The notes: generated by a model not told the origin, from the sequence alone. Positions 8,001-15,413 are shown, counted from the first letter of the stretch. The stretch: DNA of 37,500 bases from Streptomyces massasporeus (GCF_014648995.1 NZ_BMSE01000035.1:1-37500), one strand, 5' to 3'. Translations and numbers: made by a program.

Positions 8001-9337
8001 GCGACGTCGGCACGGTGGACGCGACGGCGCGGTACGGCGTCGACCTCGGGGCGGACAACGCCGAGGCCGGTTACGCCGAGGCGACGCTGACCGACCTGCG
8101 CACCGGCCGGTCCTACCGCACCCGCGTGCCGACCGGGGGCCAGGTCGCGTCCTACAGCGGCGTCGCGGCCTTTCCGCGCACCGAAGGCGGACTGACCGTC
8201 CTCGTGCCCGTCGGCACGGCACTGATGGCCGTACGCGCGGAACCGGCCGGCGGCGCACGGTTTTTGGAGGACACAGGGAAGCACAGCGTGTCGCCCGACG
8301 GACGCTACATCGCCCTGACCACCGGCCGGCGCCTGGAGGTCCTCGACGCCTCCCGCGCCCGGCACCGGGCGGTGTCCTTGCCGCCTTCTCCCGAGGGCGT
8401 GGACTGGTTGCCTCTGTGGACGGCCGACTCGCAGCGGATCGTGGTGTGGGGCGAGGAAGGCAACCTGCAGGGGTCCTATCCCGTGCGAGACCTGAGCGAC
8501 GGTGTGCCGCTCGATGACGTCCTGCCGAAGGCGAAGGCACTGGACCGGGTCAGGGCCATGCGGGGCGGCGAGGTGGACGCGGTCGCCGCGCTGCAGGGCA
8601 GCGAGATCGCTCTGCTGACCGTGGAGGGCAGACTCATCCGCGTCGACGCGGCGGACGGCACCGTACTCACGCGGCCCTTCCTCATCCACCCGGCGCCCAA
8701 CTGGAGCGGCGGCGGCTTCGACAGGGAGATCCTCGCGCGCGGCCAGCTCGTGGGCCGCCCGGGCCACCCCGGCCAGGTCGCCGCGATCACCCGGACGGGC
8801 ACCCTGACCGGCGAGATCCTGCTGTGGGACGTCACCGTTCCCCGGCGTATCACCCGGCTGCCGAGCCGGGCCGTCAGTGTGCCGTTCAGCACCTCGCACG
8901 TCACCGGACCGCTCGCCTTCGACGCGGACGGCTCACGCCTGGCCGTGCAGAACACCGACGGACAGGTCCGGGTCTGGGACGTCGACCGCCGCAGGGCCCT
9001 GCCCGGCGCCGCGCCCGCCACGGGCAACGACGCCCTGATCGGGTTCGGTCCGGGGCACAGCGTCGTGACGTCGGTGTTCGGCAAGGACGTGGTCCGGATC
9101 CACGACCTGACGGACGACGAGGCCTCCGGCACGCTGCCCGTCGCCCACGGTGACTGGGTGGCCGGCTACGTACGCAACCACCGCCTGACCGTCGACACCG
9201 GCACCCTGCGCCAGACCTTCGACCTGCGCCCCGACGAGCAGTTCCGCACGCTGTGCGCCGCCGCCGGGCGTGACTACACCGACGCCGAGAGACGGCTGCT
9301 GCCCGAGGGGACGCCGGCGGAACTGCCGTGTGGCTGA
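5063..9337 (+). CDS. Trypsin-like protease / nSTAND1 NTPase / beta-propeller protein, 1424 aa
   Basis: A multidomain signalling-type ATPase. Residues ~10-195 are a trypsin-like serine protease: His41 in CTCAHVV, Asp87 in GADVALLRLD and Ser160 in EGFSGAPVWDD. Residues ~205-600 are an nSTAND1 NTPase: the entry motif CPYRGLAPFTEDDAEFFHGR, Walker A GPSGCGKSS (244-252), Walker B VLFVDQLEE (336-344), and a helical region with LAHEALTRLWPRL. One transmembrane helix lies at ~648-667 (VGALAVLTVLAIVLAIS), followed by ~750 residues of WD40/PQQ-like propeller repeats (for example LLTALSPDGRHFAAAT, VRVWDVDRRRALP). The propeller probably senses a ligand, driving ATP-dependent oligomerisation and activating the protease, as in STAND immune receptors; that is inference. 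The ATG at 5063 follows AGGGGGAG at 5051-5058. It stands alone, with no effector or regulator gene beside it. Confidence 0.9.
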   Translation: MAVGRGSDVLEASQVRIHSAAGGIVGAGFLIAADVVCTCAHVVARAVRVPDNGERAPDRPVDLDFPLLDGRPRARASVVSWRHGGADVALLRLDAPVTGAHPASLVDGTGLWGHTFRVLGYPVGADHGKWASGTLRAGQGLGWTQMEAHEPGPVIAEGFSGAPVWDDVQDGVVGMTVAADRGDRTAYVLPSADLVEEGIVPLRCPYRGLAPFTEDDAEFFHGRDEDTARVRAAVRGRPVTLVAGPSGCGKSSLVRAGVLPGLRDDGMSVSELRPVPGVRASAVVARALIGVLEPRLGEVDRLVKAEELAGAMETGADVPTEVRARVLAHGGSAGHVLFVDQLEEYAGAEPEAARGLLGLLAALAGGQGGAVLRVVATARPDSLDTLVTTGTSDLLSDAVQFLAPLADEDLERAVTAPVDAVPGLWFEPGLPERIVADAGAEPGRMPLVQFALTELWHRRTRSMLTHSAYDELGGVAGALVTYADHALTELTGARQERARRLFVQLARPADGDTFTRRPIRTSDLAPELLALARELAPGKLVVLSRAPGGAECDEIVDLAHEALTRLWPRLREWLVASRDFRRWQEQLRADLYRWQTQNREPARLLSGSDLAEAARALAEHPVDISAAERAYILLSSRHARRGTRLRRIAVGALAVLTVLAIVLAISTWHSLRVAEQQLRTQAAGLLAQLSGDRPATDPTTALQLALAAWRTDRTPQTRQALLQQYARGQYLVGSHPSVWRGRVTGMDATPDGRVLVVQSKPGGGDRPTMTVVTGALQGKPRARGHLTGVPEGKLLTALSPDGRHFAAATAGEEVRLWRLSDPRHPVTLEPGGHELPVDAGGALDFSSDGTRLLRTTDDNGIPCANGDRRCVPAFIEAWHVPSGTRIPLPEGLLPETGLNEAAFTSDAETLATISYTHDELRQRIEVRDLTTGRLRHASTTGDLGGALLRDGGELLIRAKIGEPYAQRLNRTPGRRTALPGDVGTVDATARYGVDLGADNAEAGYAEATLTDLRTGRSYRTRVPTGGQVASYSGVAAFPRTEGGLTVLVPVGTALMAVRAEPAGGARFLEDTGKHSVSPDGRYIALTTGRRLEVLDASRARHRAVSLPPSPEGVDWLPLWTADSQRIVVWGEEGNLQGSYPVRDLSDGVPLDDVLPKAKALDRVRAMRGGEVDAVAALQGSEIALLTVEGRLIRVDAADGTVLTRPFLIHPAPNWSGGGFDREILARGQLVGRPGHPGQVAAITRTGTLTGEILLWDVTVPRRITRLPSRAVSVPFSTSHVTGPLAFDADGSRLAVQNTDGQVRVWDVDRRRALPGAAPATGNDALIGFGPGHSVVTSVFGKDVVRIHDLTDDEASGTLPVAHGDWVAGYVRNHRLTVDTGTLRQTFDLRPDEQFRTLCAAAGRDYTDAERRLLPEGTPAELPCG

Positions 9338-9476
9338 CACCGGCCCGGGCACTCAGGCGCCCGGCTACGGATTCTGAAGGTCCCTAGCTGCAAGGGGTCC
9401 TGACGGTACGTCTGATACAACGTGCCAGTTCCCCTCACGCTGGTCGCCCAACATCACACAGGAAGCAGCGTTCCAA

Positions 9477-9710
9477 GTGAGCACGCCCCCTTGGAGCCAA
9501 GAGCCACAGCAAGTGCTGATGAGCGGTCAGCGGTACGCGGGGCGGCTGCCCTCCGCCGGCCACCAAGACGCCCGCAGCAGCTGGGCCACCCGTAGGCTGA
9601 TCAGTGACCGCCTGCCGCACTCCTGGCACCGGCCCAAGTCCGCGCAGAGCATCCGCGACGCCCAGGCCGACGTCCTCAACCACCTGCCAGATCTGGCAGG
9701 TGCAACGCCC
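9477..9710 (+). pseudogene. Truncated hypothetical gene (5' part only)
   Basis: A GTG at 9477 preceded by AGGAAGC opens a protein-like frame (MSTPPWSQEPQQVLMSGQRY, then SSWATRRLISDRLPHSWHRP and IRDAQADVLNHLPDLAG). It seems genuine until the palindrome at 9681-9702; beyond that the same frame is antisense to the decayed gene on the other strand and loses protein character. I read it as a gene whose 3' part was removed by a rearrangement at the palindrome. The family is not recognised. Confidence 0.4.
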
Positions 9711-10240
9711 AGGACGCGGGGAGACGCTCCACGAAGTCCTGCTGCCCGTCGGCCGGCAGTTCCTCGAGGATGTCCCAGACCTGGTAGGGGCGGACTGCTT
9801 CGGAGTCGGCGATTCTGACGGCACCCTCCAGTCGGGCGGCCGCAAGGAGCGGCCCGTGCTCGACCTGGTCGGTGAGCCCGTCGAGGAGGGGCCCGTTTCA
9901 ACGGCTTGGCGAGTGCCTTGGCGATAACAGGACTGCCCAGGAGGTTTTCCAGCGACGACGTCAGGGCCAGGCCGATGCTCCGCCGGGCATACCTTGGGGG
10001 AAACGCGGCGGCTGCCTGCTTTCATGCGCCATCCGCGGCGTCGTAGTCCTGAACGATCGTTTCGGCCAAGAGGGGGGCGAGTGGGCCGGCCGCGAATTCA
10101 GGCGCCTGGTCGCGCACCGTGTCCGCGGGCAAGCCGATGCTCTCAAACGTGATCGCGTGGGTTCCTGTGGTGGCCAGGAAACGGAGGAGTTCGTCGTCGC
10201 TGACGTTGCGATGTCGTCGTGTGGAGTGTCGATCCGGAGG
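9676..10240 (-). pseudogene. Decayed hypothetical gene with two frameshifts and one nonsense codon
   Basis: Three protein-like segments follow each other leftwards: NVSDDELLRFLATTGTHAIT ... PEFAAGPLAP (10207 to ~10070); after a shift in a C-run, LLAETIVQDYDAADGA, an in-frame TGA at 10022-10024, then RRSIGLALTSSLENLLGSPV (to ~9905); after another shift, DQVEHGPLLAAARLEGAVRI ... VWDILEELPADGQQDFVERL ending at a TGA at 9676-9678. Put together they would form ~180 residues of an acidic helical protein that I do not recognise. No start codon is evident at the right end. Three lesions show it is dead. Its last codons lie in the palindrome at 9681-9702. Confidence 0.5.
9681..9702. repeat. 22-bp perfect palindrome at a convergent gene junction
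   Basis: The palindrome has arms CACCTGCCAGA / TCTGGCAGGTG with no loop. Because of it, both strands encode the same peptide HLPDLAG, at the end of each of two converging decayed genes. It may be a rearrangement joint or a chance terminator-like structure. Confidence 0.6.
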
Positions 10241-10293
10241 GTTCGCGTTCGTGTAGTAGGTGAGAGAACCCCCGTGACACCAAGGAGGTCGTG

Positions 10294-10644
10294 ATGCAGC
10301 ACTACCTGCTCAGCGTGATCCAGCCGGCCGGCGGTGAGCCGCCCCCGCCCGACGAGCTCGCCGAGATCATGCGCCGGGTCGAGGCCTTCAACCAGGAACT
10401 GCGCGATGCCGGGGCCTGGGTCTTCGCCGGCGGGCTGCACGGCCCGGAGACGGCCACCGTGCTGCGCCCCACGGACGGCGACGTGCTCATCACGGACGGG
10501 CCGTACGCCGAGGGCAAGGAGTATCTGGGCGGCCTGTGCCTCATCCAGGCCCCCGATCTGGACGTGGCGCTGGAGTGGGGCAGGAAGGCCGCCCTGGCCA
10601 TCACCCTCCCCATCGAGGTGCGCCCCTTCGCGGCCACGCACTGA
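10294..10644 (+). CDS. YCII-related (DGPF-type) protein, 116 aa
   Basis: A small YCII/DGPF-fold protein: MQHYLLSVIQPAGGEPPPPD at the N-terminus, the strand GAWVFAGGLHGPETATVL, the hallmark ITDGPYAEGKEYLGG (DGPF-like loop) and LPIEVRPFA at the C-terminus. These ~115-residue proteins are the usual partners of ECF42 sigma factors; their biochemical activity is unsettled. The ATG at 10294 is preferred to the GTG at 10291 because AAGGAGG (10282-10288) then sits five bases upstream. Its TGA overlaps the ATG of the sigma-factor gene (TGATG), so the two are translationally coupled. Confidence 0.9.
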   Translation: MQHYLLSVIQPAGGEPPPPDELAEIMRRVEAFNQELRDAGAWVFAGGLHGPETATVLRPTDGDVLITDGPYAEGKEYLGGLCLIQAPDLDVALEWGRKAALAITLPIEVRPFAATH

Positions 10645-11837
10645 TGCCCGAGCCCATCGACATCGCGGCCGTTTTCCGCGCGGAGTACGGCCGCGCCGTC
10701 GCCGTCCTCGTCCGCTTCCTCGGCGACATCGACCTCGCCGAGGAAGCGGTCCAGGACGCCTTCACCACGGCCGTGCGGCGCTGGCCGGAGACCGGCGTGC
10801 CGCCGAGCCCGGCCGGCTGGATCATCACCACCGCCCGCAACCGGGCGATCGACCGGCTGCGCCGGGAGTCGAGCCGCGACGCCCGGCACGCCGAGGCCGC
10901 CCGGCTGTACGCGCCGGACACGCCGGCGGAGGAGGGCCCCGTGCACGACGACCGGCTCCGGCTGATCTTCACCTGCTGCCACCCCGCGCTCGCCCCGCAG
11001 GCGCGGGTCGCCCTGACCCTGCGCCTGCTCGGCGGGCTCAGCACGGCCCAGATCGCCCGCGCCTTCCTGGTGCCCGAGCCCACCATGGCCCAACGCCTGG
11101 TCCGGGCCAAGGCCAAGATCCGGGGCACCCGGATCCCGTACCGCGTGCCGCGCGACGCGGACCTCCCCGATCGGCTGGCGGGCGTCCTGGCCGTCGTCTA
11201 CCTGATCTTCAACGAGGGCTACACCGGTGGTCCCGAGCTGTGCGGCGAAGCCGTACGCCTCGGTCGGCTCCTCGTCGACCTCATGCCTGACGAACCCGAG
11301 GTCACCGGCCTGCTCGCGCTGATGCTGCTGACCGAGTCGCGGCGGGCCGCTCGGGTGGACACGCACGGTGCGTTGGTGCCGTTGCCGGAGCAGGACCGTG
11401 GCCGCTGGGACCGGGAGCTGATCGCCGAAGGGCAGGACCTCGTCCGCCGCTGCCTGCGCCGCAACCAGGCCGGGCCCTACCAGATCCAGGCCGCGATCAA
11501 CGCCGTGCACAGCGACGCACCGACCGCGCAGACCACGGACTGGGGCCAGATCCTCCGGCTCTACGACCAGCTCATGGCCCTCGCGCCCAGCCCGGTCGTC
11601 GCCCTCAACCGTGCCGTCGCGGTCGCTGAGGTCCAGGGCCCGAGGCCGGCCCTTGACCTGCTGGACAGCCTTGGCCTCGACGGCTACCACGTCTTCCACG
11701 CGGTCCGCGCCGACCTGCTGCGCCGCCTTGGCCGCAACACCGAGGCCGTACGGGACTACGAGGCAGCCCTCGCGCTGACCGAGAGCGCGGCCGAACGCGC
11801 CTTCCTCGAGCGACGCGCCCGGTCGCTCACACGCTGA
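10644..11837 (+). CDS. ECF42-type RNA polymerase sigma factor, 397 aa
   Basis: An extracytoplasmic-function sigma factor with a long C-terminal extension. Residues ~1-75 carry the sigma-2 region (VFRAEYGRAVAVLVRFLGDI, LAEEAVQDAFTTAVRRWPE, AGWIITTARNRAIDRLRRES). Residues ~105-165 carry sigma-4 (FTCCHPALAPQARVALTLRL, GLSTAQIARAFLVPEPTMAQ). The remaining ~225 residues form the helical TPR-like extension typical of ECF42 (VYLIFNEGYTGGPE, MLLTESRRAAR, PYQIQAAINAVHSDAP, RAVAVAEVQGPRPALDLLD). In this group the extension, rather than an anti-sigma factor, is thought to control activity, and the sigma factor activates its own YCII partner gene. Coupling to the upstream YCII gene by a TGATG overlap fits that. 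I see no anti-sigma gene nearby. Confidence 0.92.
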   Translation: MPEPIDIAAVFRAEYGRAVAVLVRFLGDIDLAEEAVQDAFTTAVRRWPETGVPPSPAGWIITTARNRAIDRLRRESSRDARHAEAARLYAPDTPAEEGPVHDDRLRLIFTCCHPALAPQARVALTLRLLGGLSTAQIARAFLVPEPTMAQRLVRAKAKIRGTRIPYRVPRDADLPDRLAGVLAVVYLIFNEGYTGGPELCGEAVRLGRLLVDLMPDEPEVTGLLALMLLTESRRAARVDTHGALVPLPEQDRGRWDRELIAEGQDLVRRCLRRNQAGPYQIQAAINAVHSDAPTAQTTDWGQILRLYDQLMALAPSPVVALNRAVAVAEVQGPRPALDLLDSLGLDGYHVFHAVRADLLRRLGRNTEAVRDYEAALALTESAAERAFLERRARSLTR

Positions 11838-11969
11838 GCGCTTCCCGCGCCGACCGACTGGGTTCGGCCGTAGCGGCCTCGGCCCGGCGGCTATAGGTAC
11901 CGATGTACGCAGAATCGTTCCGCTATATTGCTCACGCACCGAAAAGAGGTGGAACCACCGAGAGCGCGG

Positions 11970-12790
11970 CAGGCCATCGCCGACCTCGGGCGCCTGACTG
12001 CGGCACCAGACCGGCGTCCGCATCTGGAAGGCGTTCTTCTCCGGCGGATAGTCGCTCTTGTCCGTGCGTTTACCCTGGTCAAGTGCGGTGTGCGTCTTGA
12101 CGAGCTGGCCGTCGTGGAAGACCTGGACCATCGTGGCGGTCGAGCGGACGTCGACCTTGCGGCCGATCAGCTTCCACGGCACCGAATAGAGGGTGCGGCC
12201 CACCTTGATGTGGATGTCCGGACCCACCGTGGCCGTCGACCAGCGGGCCAGCACAAACGGATTCGGCGGCAAGGGCAGCAGTTCGGCCGCCTCCAGTGCC
12301 TCGAACACGGTCATCGGGGCGGCGCCGCCCAGCGGTCGGCACTTCCCGCCGCCCGGCAACCCGCTGACTCCACGTCACGGCCTCGGCCTGCATGTGCTCG
12401 ATCGAAGTGAACTCCTGGCCCCCGCCAGAAGGAGTCGCGGACATAGGGCATCGGCCGCTCGACCCGCGGCTTGTCCTTCGGCTTCGCCGCCCGCACCAGA
12501 TCAACCAACGCACCGTAATAGGGGGCCAGTTCGCCATGAGCTTTGTTGATCTTCGGGTCGTAGAGGTCGGGCTTGTCGACCCCGGTCTTGAGGTTGTCCG
12601 GGACGAATCGGCGCGGGACGCCGCCAAAGTAACGGAAGACTGCGACGTGCGCTTCCGTCCATGCGTGTATGACCTCTTCTGCGGTCGCGAGGGTACCGAA
12701 GTGAACTTCGGCGTATGCGTGGAAGGCCTCCTGGTGCACCAGGTAGACGGCCTCGAAGTCGAGGTCCAGCGTCACGTACAGGGACTGGGC
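11970..12790 (-). pseudogene. istA: IS21-family transposase istA, decayed
   Basis: Reading leftwards: HAYAEVHFGTLATAEEVIHA, then FRYFGGVPRRFVPDNLKTGV and KPKDKPRVERPMPYVRDSFW from the IstA integrase core. After a frameshift near 12430 another frame gives REFTSIEHMQAEAV-like sequence, and after a further shift APMTVFEALEAAELLPLPPN, then TVGPDIHIKVGRTLYSVPWK and DKSDYPPEKNAFQMRTP from the C-terminal domain. The helix-turn-helix N-terminus is missing and no istB follows. The order and motifs are clear, so this is an inactivated IS21 copy rather than a new gene. Long open frames on the same strand reaching back to 10302 are fusions of this remnant with antisense of the sigma-factor gene. Confidence 0.8.
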
Positions 12791-12927
12791 CAGACCTAGA
12801 CCGTGCTCCTGCGAGGAGCAGTCCTGAGCGTCTTCGTCACCCGATGGAGCGAATTCCCCCCATCCTTCGCAACCGCCCGCCACCTTCCCGAGTCAACACC
12901 CACACCACGAACACCCCTGGGGAGACG

Positions 12928-13329
12928 ATGAAGATCCGCACCGCCGCAACCGCGCTCACCGCCGTCACTCTGCTGACGCTCACTGCATGCGACAGCTCCG
13001 ACAGCAACAGCCCCAGCAAGCCAGAGACAGCGAGTCAAGACACCAGCGAGAAACCGAACGCAGACACTGAAACAAGCTCCAGCGAGACCGACGCTGCTCC
13101 GGACACCGCGGAACTCCCCGACTTCACCGGCGAGAATCTCCAGGCCGCCCAAGACGCCGCCCAGGCTGCGGGCTTCTACAACCTCGACGACCAGGACGCG
13201 AGCGGCCAGGACCGCCTGCAAGTCTTCGACCGCAACTGGGTCGTGTGCAGTCAGGAGCCCTCACCGGGTACGCATCCCACGGACACGCGGGTGATTCTCT
13301 ATGCGGTGAAGGACGGCGAGAGCTGCTGA
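12928..13329 (+). CDS. Lipoprotein with PASTA-like C-terminal domain, 133 aa
   Basis: A membrane-anchored exported protein. The signal MKIRTAATALTAVTLLTLTA ends in a lipobox LTAC with the lipidated Cys at residue 21. A low-complexity Ser/Thr/Asp/Glu/Lys linker (residues ~22-60) follows. The C-terminal ~70 residues resemble a single PASTA repeat: LPDFTGENLQAAQDAAQAAG, FYNLDDQDASG, NWVVCSQEPSPGT and RVILYAVKDGE, with two cysteines that could pair. PASTA modules bind peptidoglycan or beta-lactams; here the function is unknown. The ATG at 12928 has GGGGAG seven or eight bases before it. The similar lipoprotein-type gene that follows at 13463 is broken. Confidence 0.75.
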   Translation: MKIRTAATALTAVTLLTLTACDSSDSNSPSKPETASQDTSEKPNADTETSSSETDAAPDTAELPDFTGENLQAAQDAAQAAGFYNLDDQDASGQDRLQVFDRNWVVCSQEPSPGTHPTDTRVILYAVKDGESC

Positions 13330-13462
13330 CCCGCCAAGAGCGGCAGCGAAGCCTGGTCGGCCAGTACGTTGAGGGCTTACGCCGGGTGGCGCCCGGTATC
13401 AGGCCCCCCGCGGAACGCTGGGGCCTTCGCAGTTCCCGCGCCTGTCACGTGCCAGTGCCGGT

Positions 13463-13903
13463 ATGATCCTCACGCAACGCGCCACTGGGGTCTCAACGCG
13501 CTGCACGGTCACCGCCATCACAGCTGCTCTGCTAATGGCACTGACCGCCTGCGAGGTCGGCGACGACAACAAGCCGGCCGCGGCCAAGCCGAGCGCAAGC
13601 CCCAGCGTGGACAGGGCCGGACACTTTATCGGCGCATAGCAGGACCTGGAGTTCACGACTATGCGTCCCTCGAACGATGAACTGCTGGCGTTCCCGCCGA
13701 GGTGCTGCAAGGAGCTCGATGTAGGCCACAGTGTGGCGTCCATGTTCGACATGCAGGGCGGCCCGGACCTCTACCCGTGCGCGGAGGGCCGAGAGATGAA
13801 GAAGAACGGCGCCAACGAGCTGCTCGCGGCTGGCGTGAAGACGTACTGTCCCAAGCACCTGGACACGATGACGGAGGAGTTGCGGGCGTCCGGCGAATTC
13901 TGA
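13463..13903 (+). pseudogene. Lipoprotein gene interrupted by an in-frame TAG
   Basis: From the ATG at 13463 the frame gives a signal peptide (TVTAITAALLMALTAC, lipobox LTAC, Cys ~30) and a Lys/Ala/Pro/Ser linker, then stops at TAG 13637-13639. The identical frame continues without another stop for 88 codons to 13903: QDLEFTTMRPSNDELLAFPP, then SVASMFDMQGGPDLYPCAEG and VKTYCPKHLDTMTEELRASG. Without the stop it would be a 146-residue lipoprotein with several cysteines. A CAG-to-TAG change is the simplest explanation. Internal re-initiation at the ATG at 13661 could make an 80-residue cytoplasmic fragment, but it has no good ribosome site. The family is not recognised. Confidence 0.65.
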
Positions 13904-14104
13904 CCTGGCGTGTGCTGCCAGCGCGTGACCAGTAGCCCTCACGTCCGTCGGAACGGCGTGGACGTGCGACTTGGGGTCGAGAGTGGCCCGGCCGACGGCG
14001 ATGAAGTGACCGTGCATAGCAGGGAGCTCGGCAGGCCGGCCGGATGGAACTGCTCGGCGACACCTACGTGCTGCGGATATCTGCGACTCTCTCCGGCTGA
14101 GTCG

Positions 14105-14133
14105 GCCCGGCGCCGCGCGGTGCGGCGCCGGGC
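14105..14133 (-). terminator. Strong hairpin terminator
   Basis: Perfect 12-bp GC stem (14105-14116 with 14122-14133) and a five-base loop GCGGT. It lies just after the stop of the minus-strand secreted protein gene at 14141 and would terminate it. Confidence 0.7.
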
Positions 14134-14140
14134 CGGGCGG

Positions 14141-14800
14141 TCAGGTGACGTCGACGTAGTCGCCGGCTGCGATGGCCGCGGGGGTGGTGGAGGTGCCGGC
14201 GAAGCGGTAGCGGTAGTAGCCGTCGGCGGTGGCTGTGACGGTGGTGCTCAGCTTGCCGGTGCTGCTGGTGGTGAGGCTCTTGAGCGTGGTGTAGGTGCTT
14301 GAGTTCTTGGGCCGGTACTGCAGTTTGACGCTCTGGCCGCCGTAGCCGCCCCAGGTGTGGGTGGTCCAGTTCGCGCGGGTGAGCGCGCCGGTGACGGTGA
14401 TCTTCTTGCCCCTCTTGACTGGCTCGGGGGAGGCGTTCACGGTGAGCTTCGAGGCGCGCTGCACCTTGGTGGTGGCGTAGTCGTAGACGGCGGTTTGTGC
14501 GCGGTCCTTGCCGGTTGCGAAGGCGGCGATGCGCCAGGTGCCGGCGTGGGCGTTGGCCACCACGTTGGTCATTTCGCGAGTGTCAGCCTTGACCTGGAAG
14601 TTCATGGTGCAGGTGGCCGTTGTGCCACTGGTGGTGCACTTGGGGAGGTCGTGGGACATGGCCGCGTCAGCGCTGTCGTAATCGGCGCCGTGCCACAGGT
14701 TGACCGCGGCCGTGGAGACCCCGCCGGGGTGGCTGGCGGTGATCTGAGCGCTGAACTTGGTGCGGTCGTCGGCACGGGTACTGCAGGTGGCATGACGGGT
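14141..14800 (-). pseudogene. Secreted Ig-like repeat protein, N-terminus lost
   Basis: The coding text reads leftwards from about 14790: ADDRTKFSAQITASHPGGVS, VNLWHGADYDSADAAMSHDL, a Cys-containing strand (KCTTSGTTATCTMNFQVKAD), NAHAGTWRIAAFATGKD, then a second beta-sandwich repeat (SKLTVNASPEPVKRGKKITV to YYRYRFAGTSTTPA). Such paired beta-sandwich domains are common in secreted Streptomyces proteins of unknown role. The frame stays open to a possible start at 14995, but between 14800 and 14995 it reads antisense to a plausible plus-strand gene and carries no signal peptide. I conclude the true N-terminus with its signal was cut off near 14790. The long downstream hairpin is its terminator. 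Confidence 0.6.
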
Positions 14801-14938
14801 GCCCGTATCGGCTGCGGAGTGGGCTTCTTCGTAGCGACCCTGCCTGGCTGCGGGGCGGGTGCCGTTGCAGGTACCGCGATTGGAGGCACTGCAGGAGTCA
14901 TCGGCGGGATCGTGGCCGTAGTCAAGTTGAGGAACTAG
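14792..14938 (+). CDS. Glycine-zipper membrane peptide, 48 aa (possibly truncated)
   Basis: From the ATG at 14792 the peptide reads MTGARIGCGVGFFVATLPGC, then GAGAVAGTAIGGTAGVIGG, IVAVVKLRN and a TAG ending at 14938. It is almost entirely Gly/Ala/Val/Ile with a GxxxG-like pattern, as in pore-forming bacteriocin precursors, glycine-zipper proteins and the transmembrane part of some toxins. No clear ribosome site precedes the ATG, and the junction with the truncated minus-strand gene lies at the same place, so this may be only the C-terminus of a longer protein. The next small membrane-protein gene starts 16 bases downstream. Confidence 0.4.
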   Translation: MTGARIGCGVGFFVATLPGCGAGAVAGTAIGGTAGVIGGIVAVVKLRN

Positions 14939-14954
14939 GCATGGAGCGCAACTC

Positions 14955-15131
14955 ATGCAGAACTGGTCCCCTAGCCGCCCATTGCGATGGCTCATGGTGG
15001 GCTACTCAGTAGTGATGGTCACCCTTCTTATCCTGGCCTTTGCGTTGGGGGAGAGAAGAATGGCCATGCTTTGTCTGATAGGGGCGGCTCCTGGCATAGC
15101 AGCCTGCGCCTACGTTGCTCGTAGGCGCTAA
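14955..15131 (+). CDS. Small two-helix membrane protein, 58 aa
   Basis: The ATG at 14955 opens MQNWSPSRPLRWLMVGYSVV, with a first hydrophobic helix (WLMVGYSVVMVTLLILAFAL), a charged loop GERR, a second helix (MAMLCLIGAAPGIAACAYVA) and the tail RRR before TAA at 15129-15131. The two helices separated by a short basic turn resemble small holin-, immunity- or stress-type membrane proteins, but no family is recognised. The hairpin at 15145-15184 immediately after the stop supports it being a real transcribed gene, probably together with the glycine-zipper peptide upstream. Confidence 0.5.
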   Translation: MQNWSPSRPLRWLMVGYSVVMVTLLILAFALGERRMAMLCLIGAAPGIAACAYVARRR

Positions 15132-15144
15132 ACCGAGCGGGACA

Positions 15145-15184
15145 CCAGTAGGGGGTCATCCAGCTTGATGGGTCCTCCTACTGG
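15145..15184 (+). terminator. Terminator-like hairpin
   Basis: The outer stem is CCAGTAGG (15145-15152) with CCTACTGG (15177-15184); an inner CATC/GATG stem closes the loop. It starts 13 bases after the stop of the small membrane-protein gene. Confidence 0.55.
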
Positions 15185-15269
15185 CCCGCCCAGCCCCGTT
15201 CCCTCAAGCCCACCGCTGTTGCGGACCACCGTGTGAGCGGGACCGCGGGCGGCCAGATCGGCGTTGATC

Positions 15270-15392
15270 CGCTTCAACGACCGGCCCGGTCGGCAAGCGC
15301 GGCGCCGAACTGCTCTACCGCGTCGGCGACCTCAAGAAGTGGGCCCGTAACCGGCCCCGCGCCGCCTCCGGGGCCACCGACCTCGACTGATC
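15270..15392 (+). pseudogene. Remnant of a small helix-turn-helix (excisionase/MerR-like) gene
   Basis: A short frame reads TGPVGKRGAELLYRVGDLKK then WARNRPRAASGATDLD and a TGA near 15390. This resembles the end of actinobacterial HTH proteins in which the recognition helix is followed by a phrase like LYRVGDLKAW. Upstream frames near 15240-15280 contain other pieces (IRFNDRP) that do not join. Only the C-terminus can be supported. Confidence 0.35.
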
Positions 15393-15413
15393 ACCCCGGC
15401 CTGCCCGGCGGCC

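Noticed and set aside
10302..12359. 685-codon open frame on the minus strand across the YCII and ECF genes
   Set aside because: It joins the tail of the istA remnant to the antisense of the YCII/ECF42 genes. The part opposite the sigma factor is Gly/Arg/Val-rich with no protein features, while the plus strand carries clear family motifs.
14357..14938. 193-codon plus frame ending with the glycine-zipper peptide
   Set aside because: Everything before ~14790 is antisense to the secreted Ig-like protein. Only the last 48 codons look like protein, and those are reported separately.
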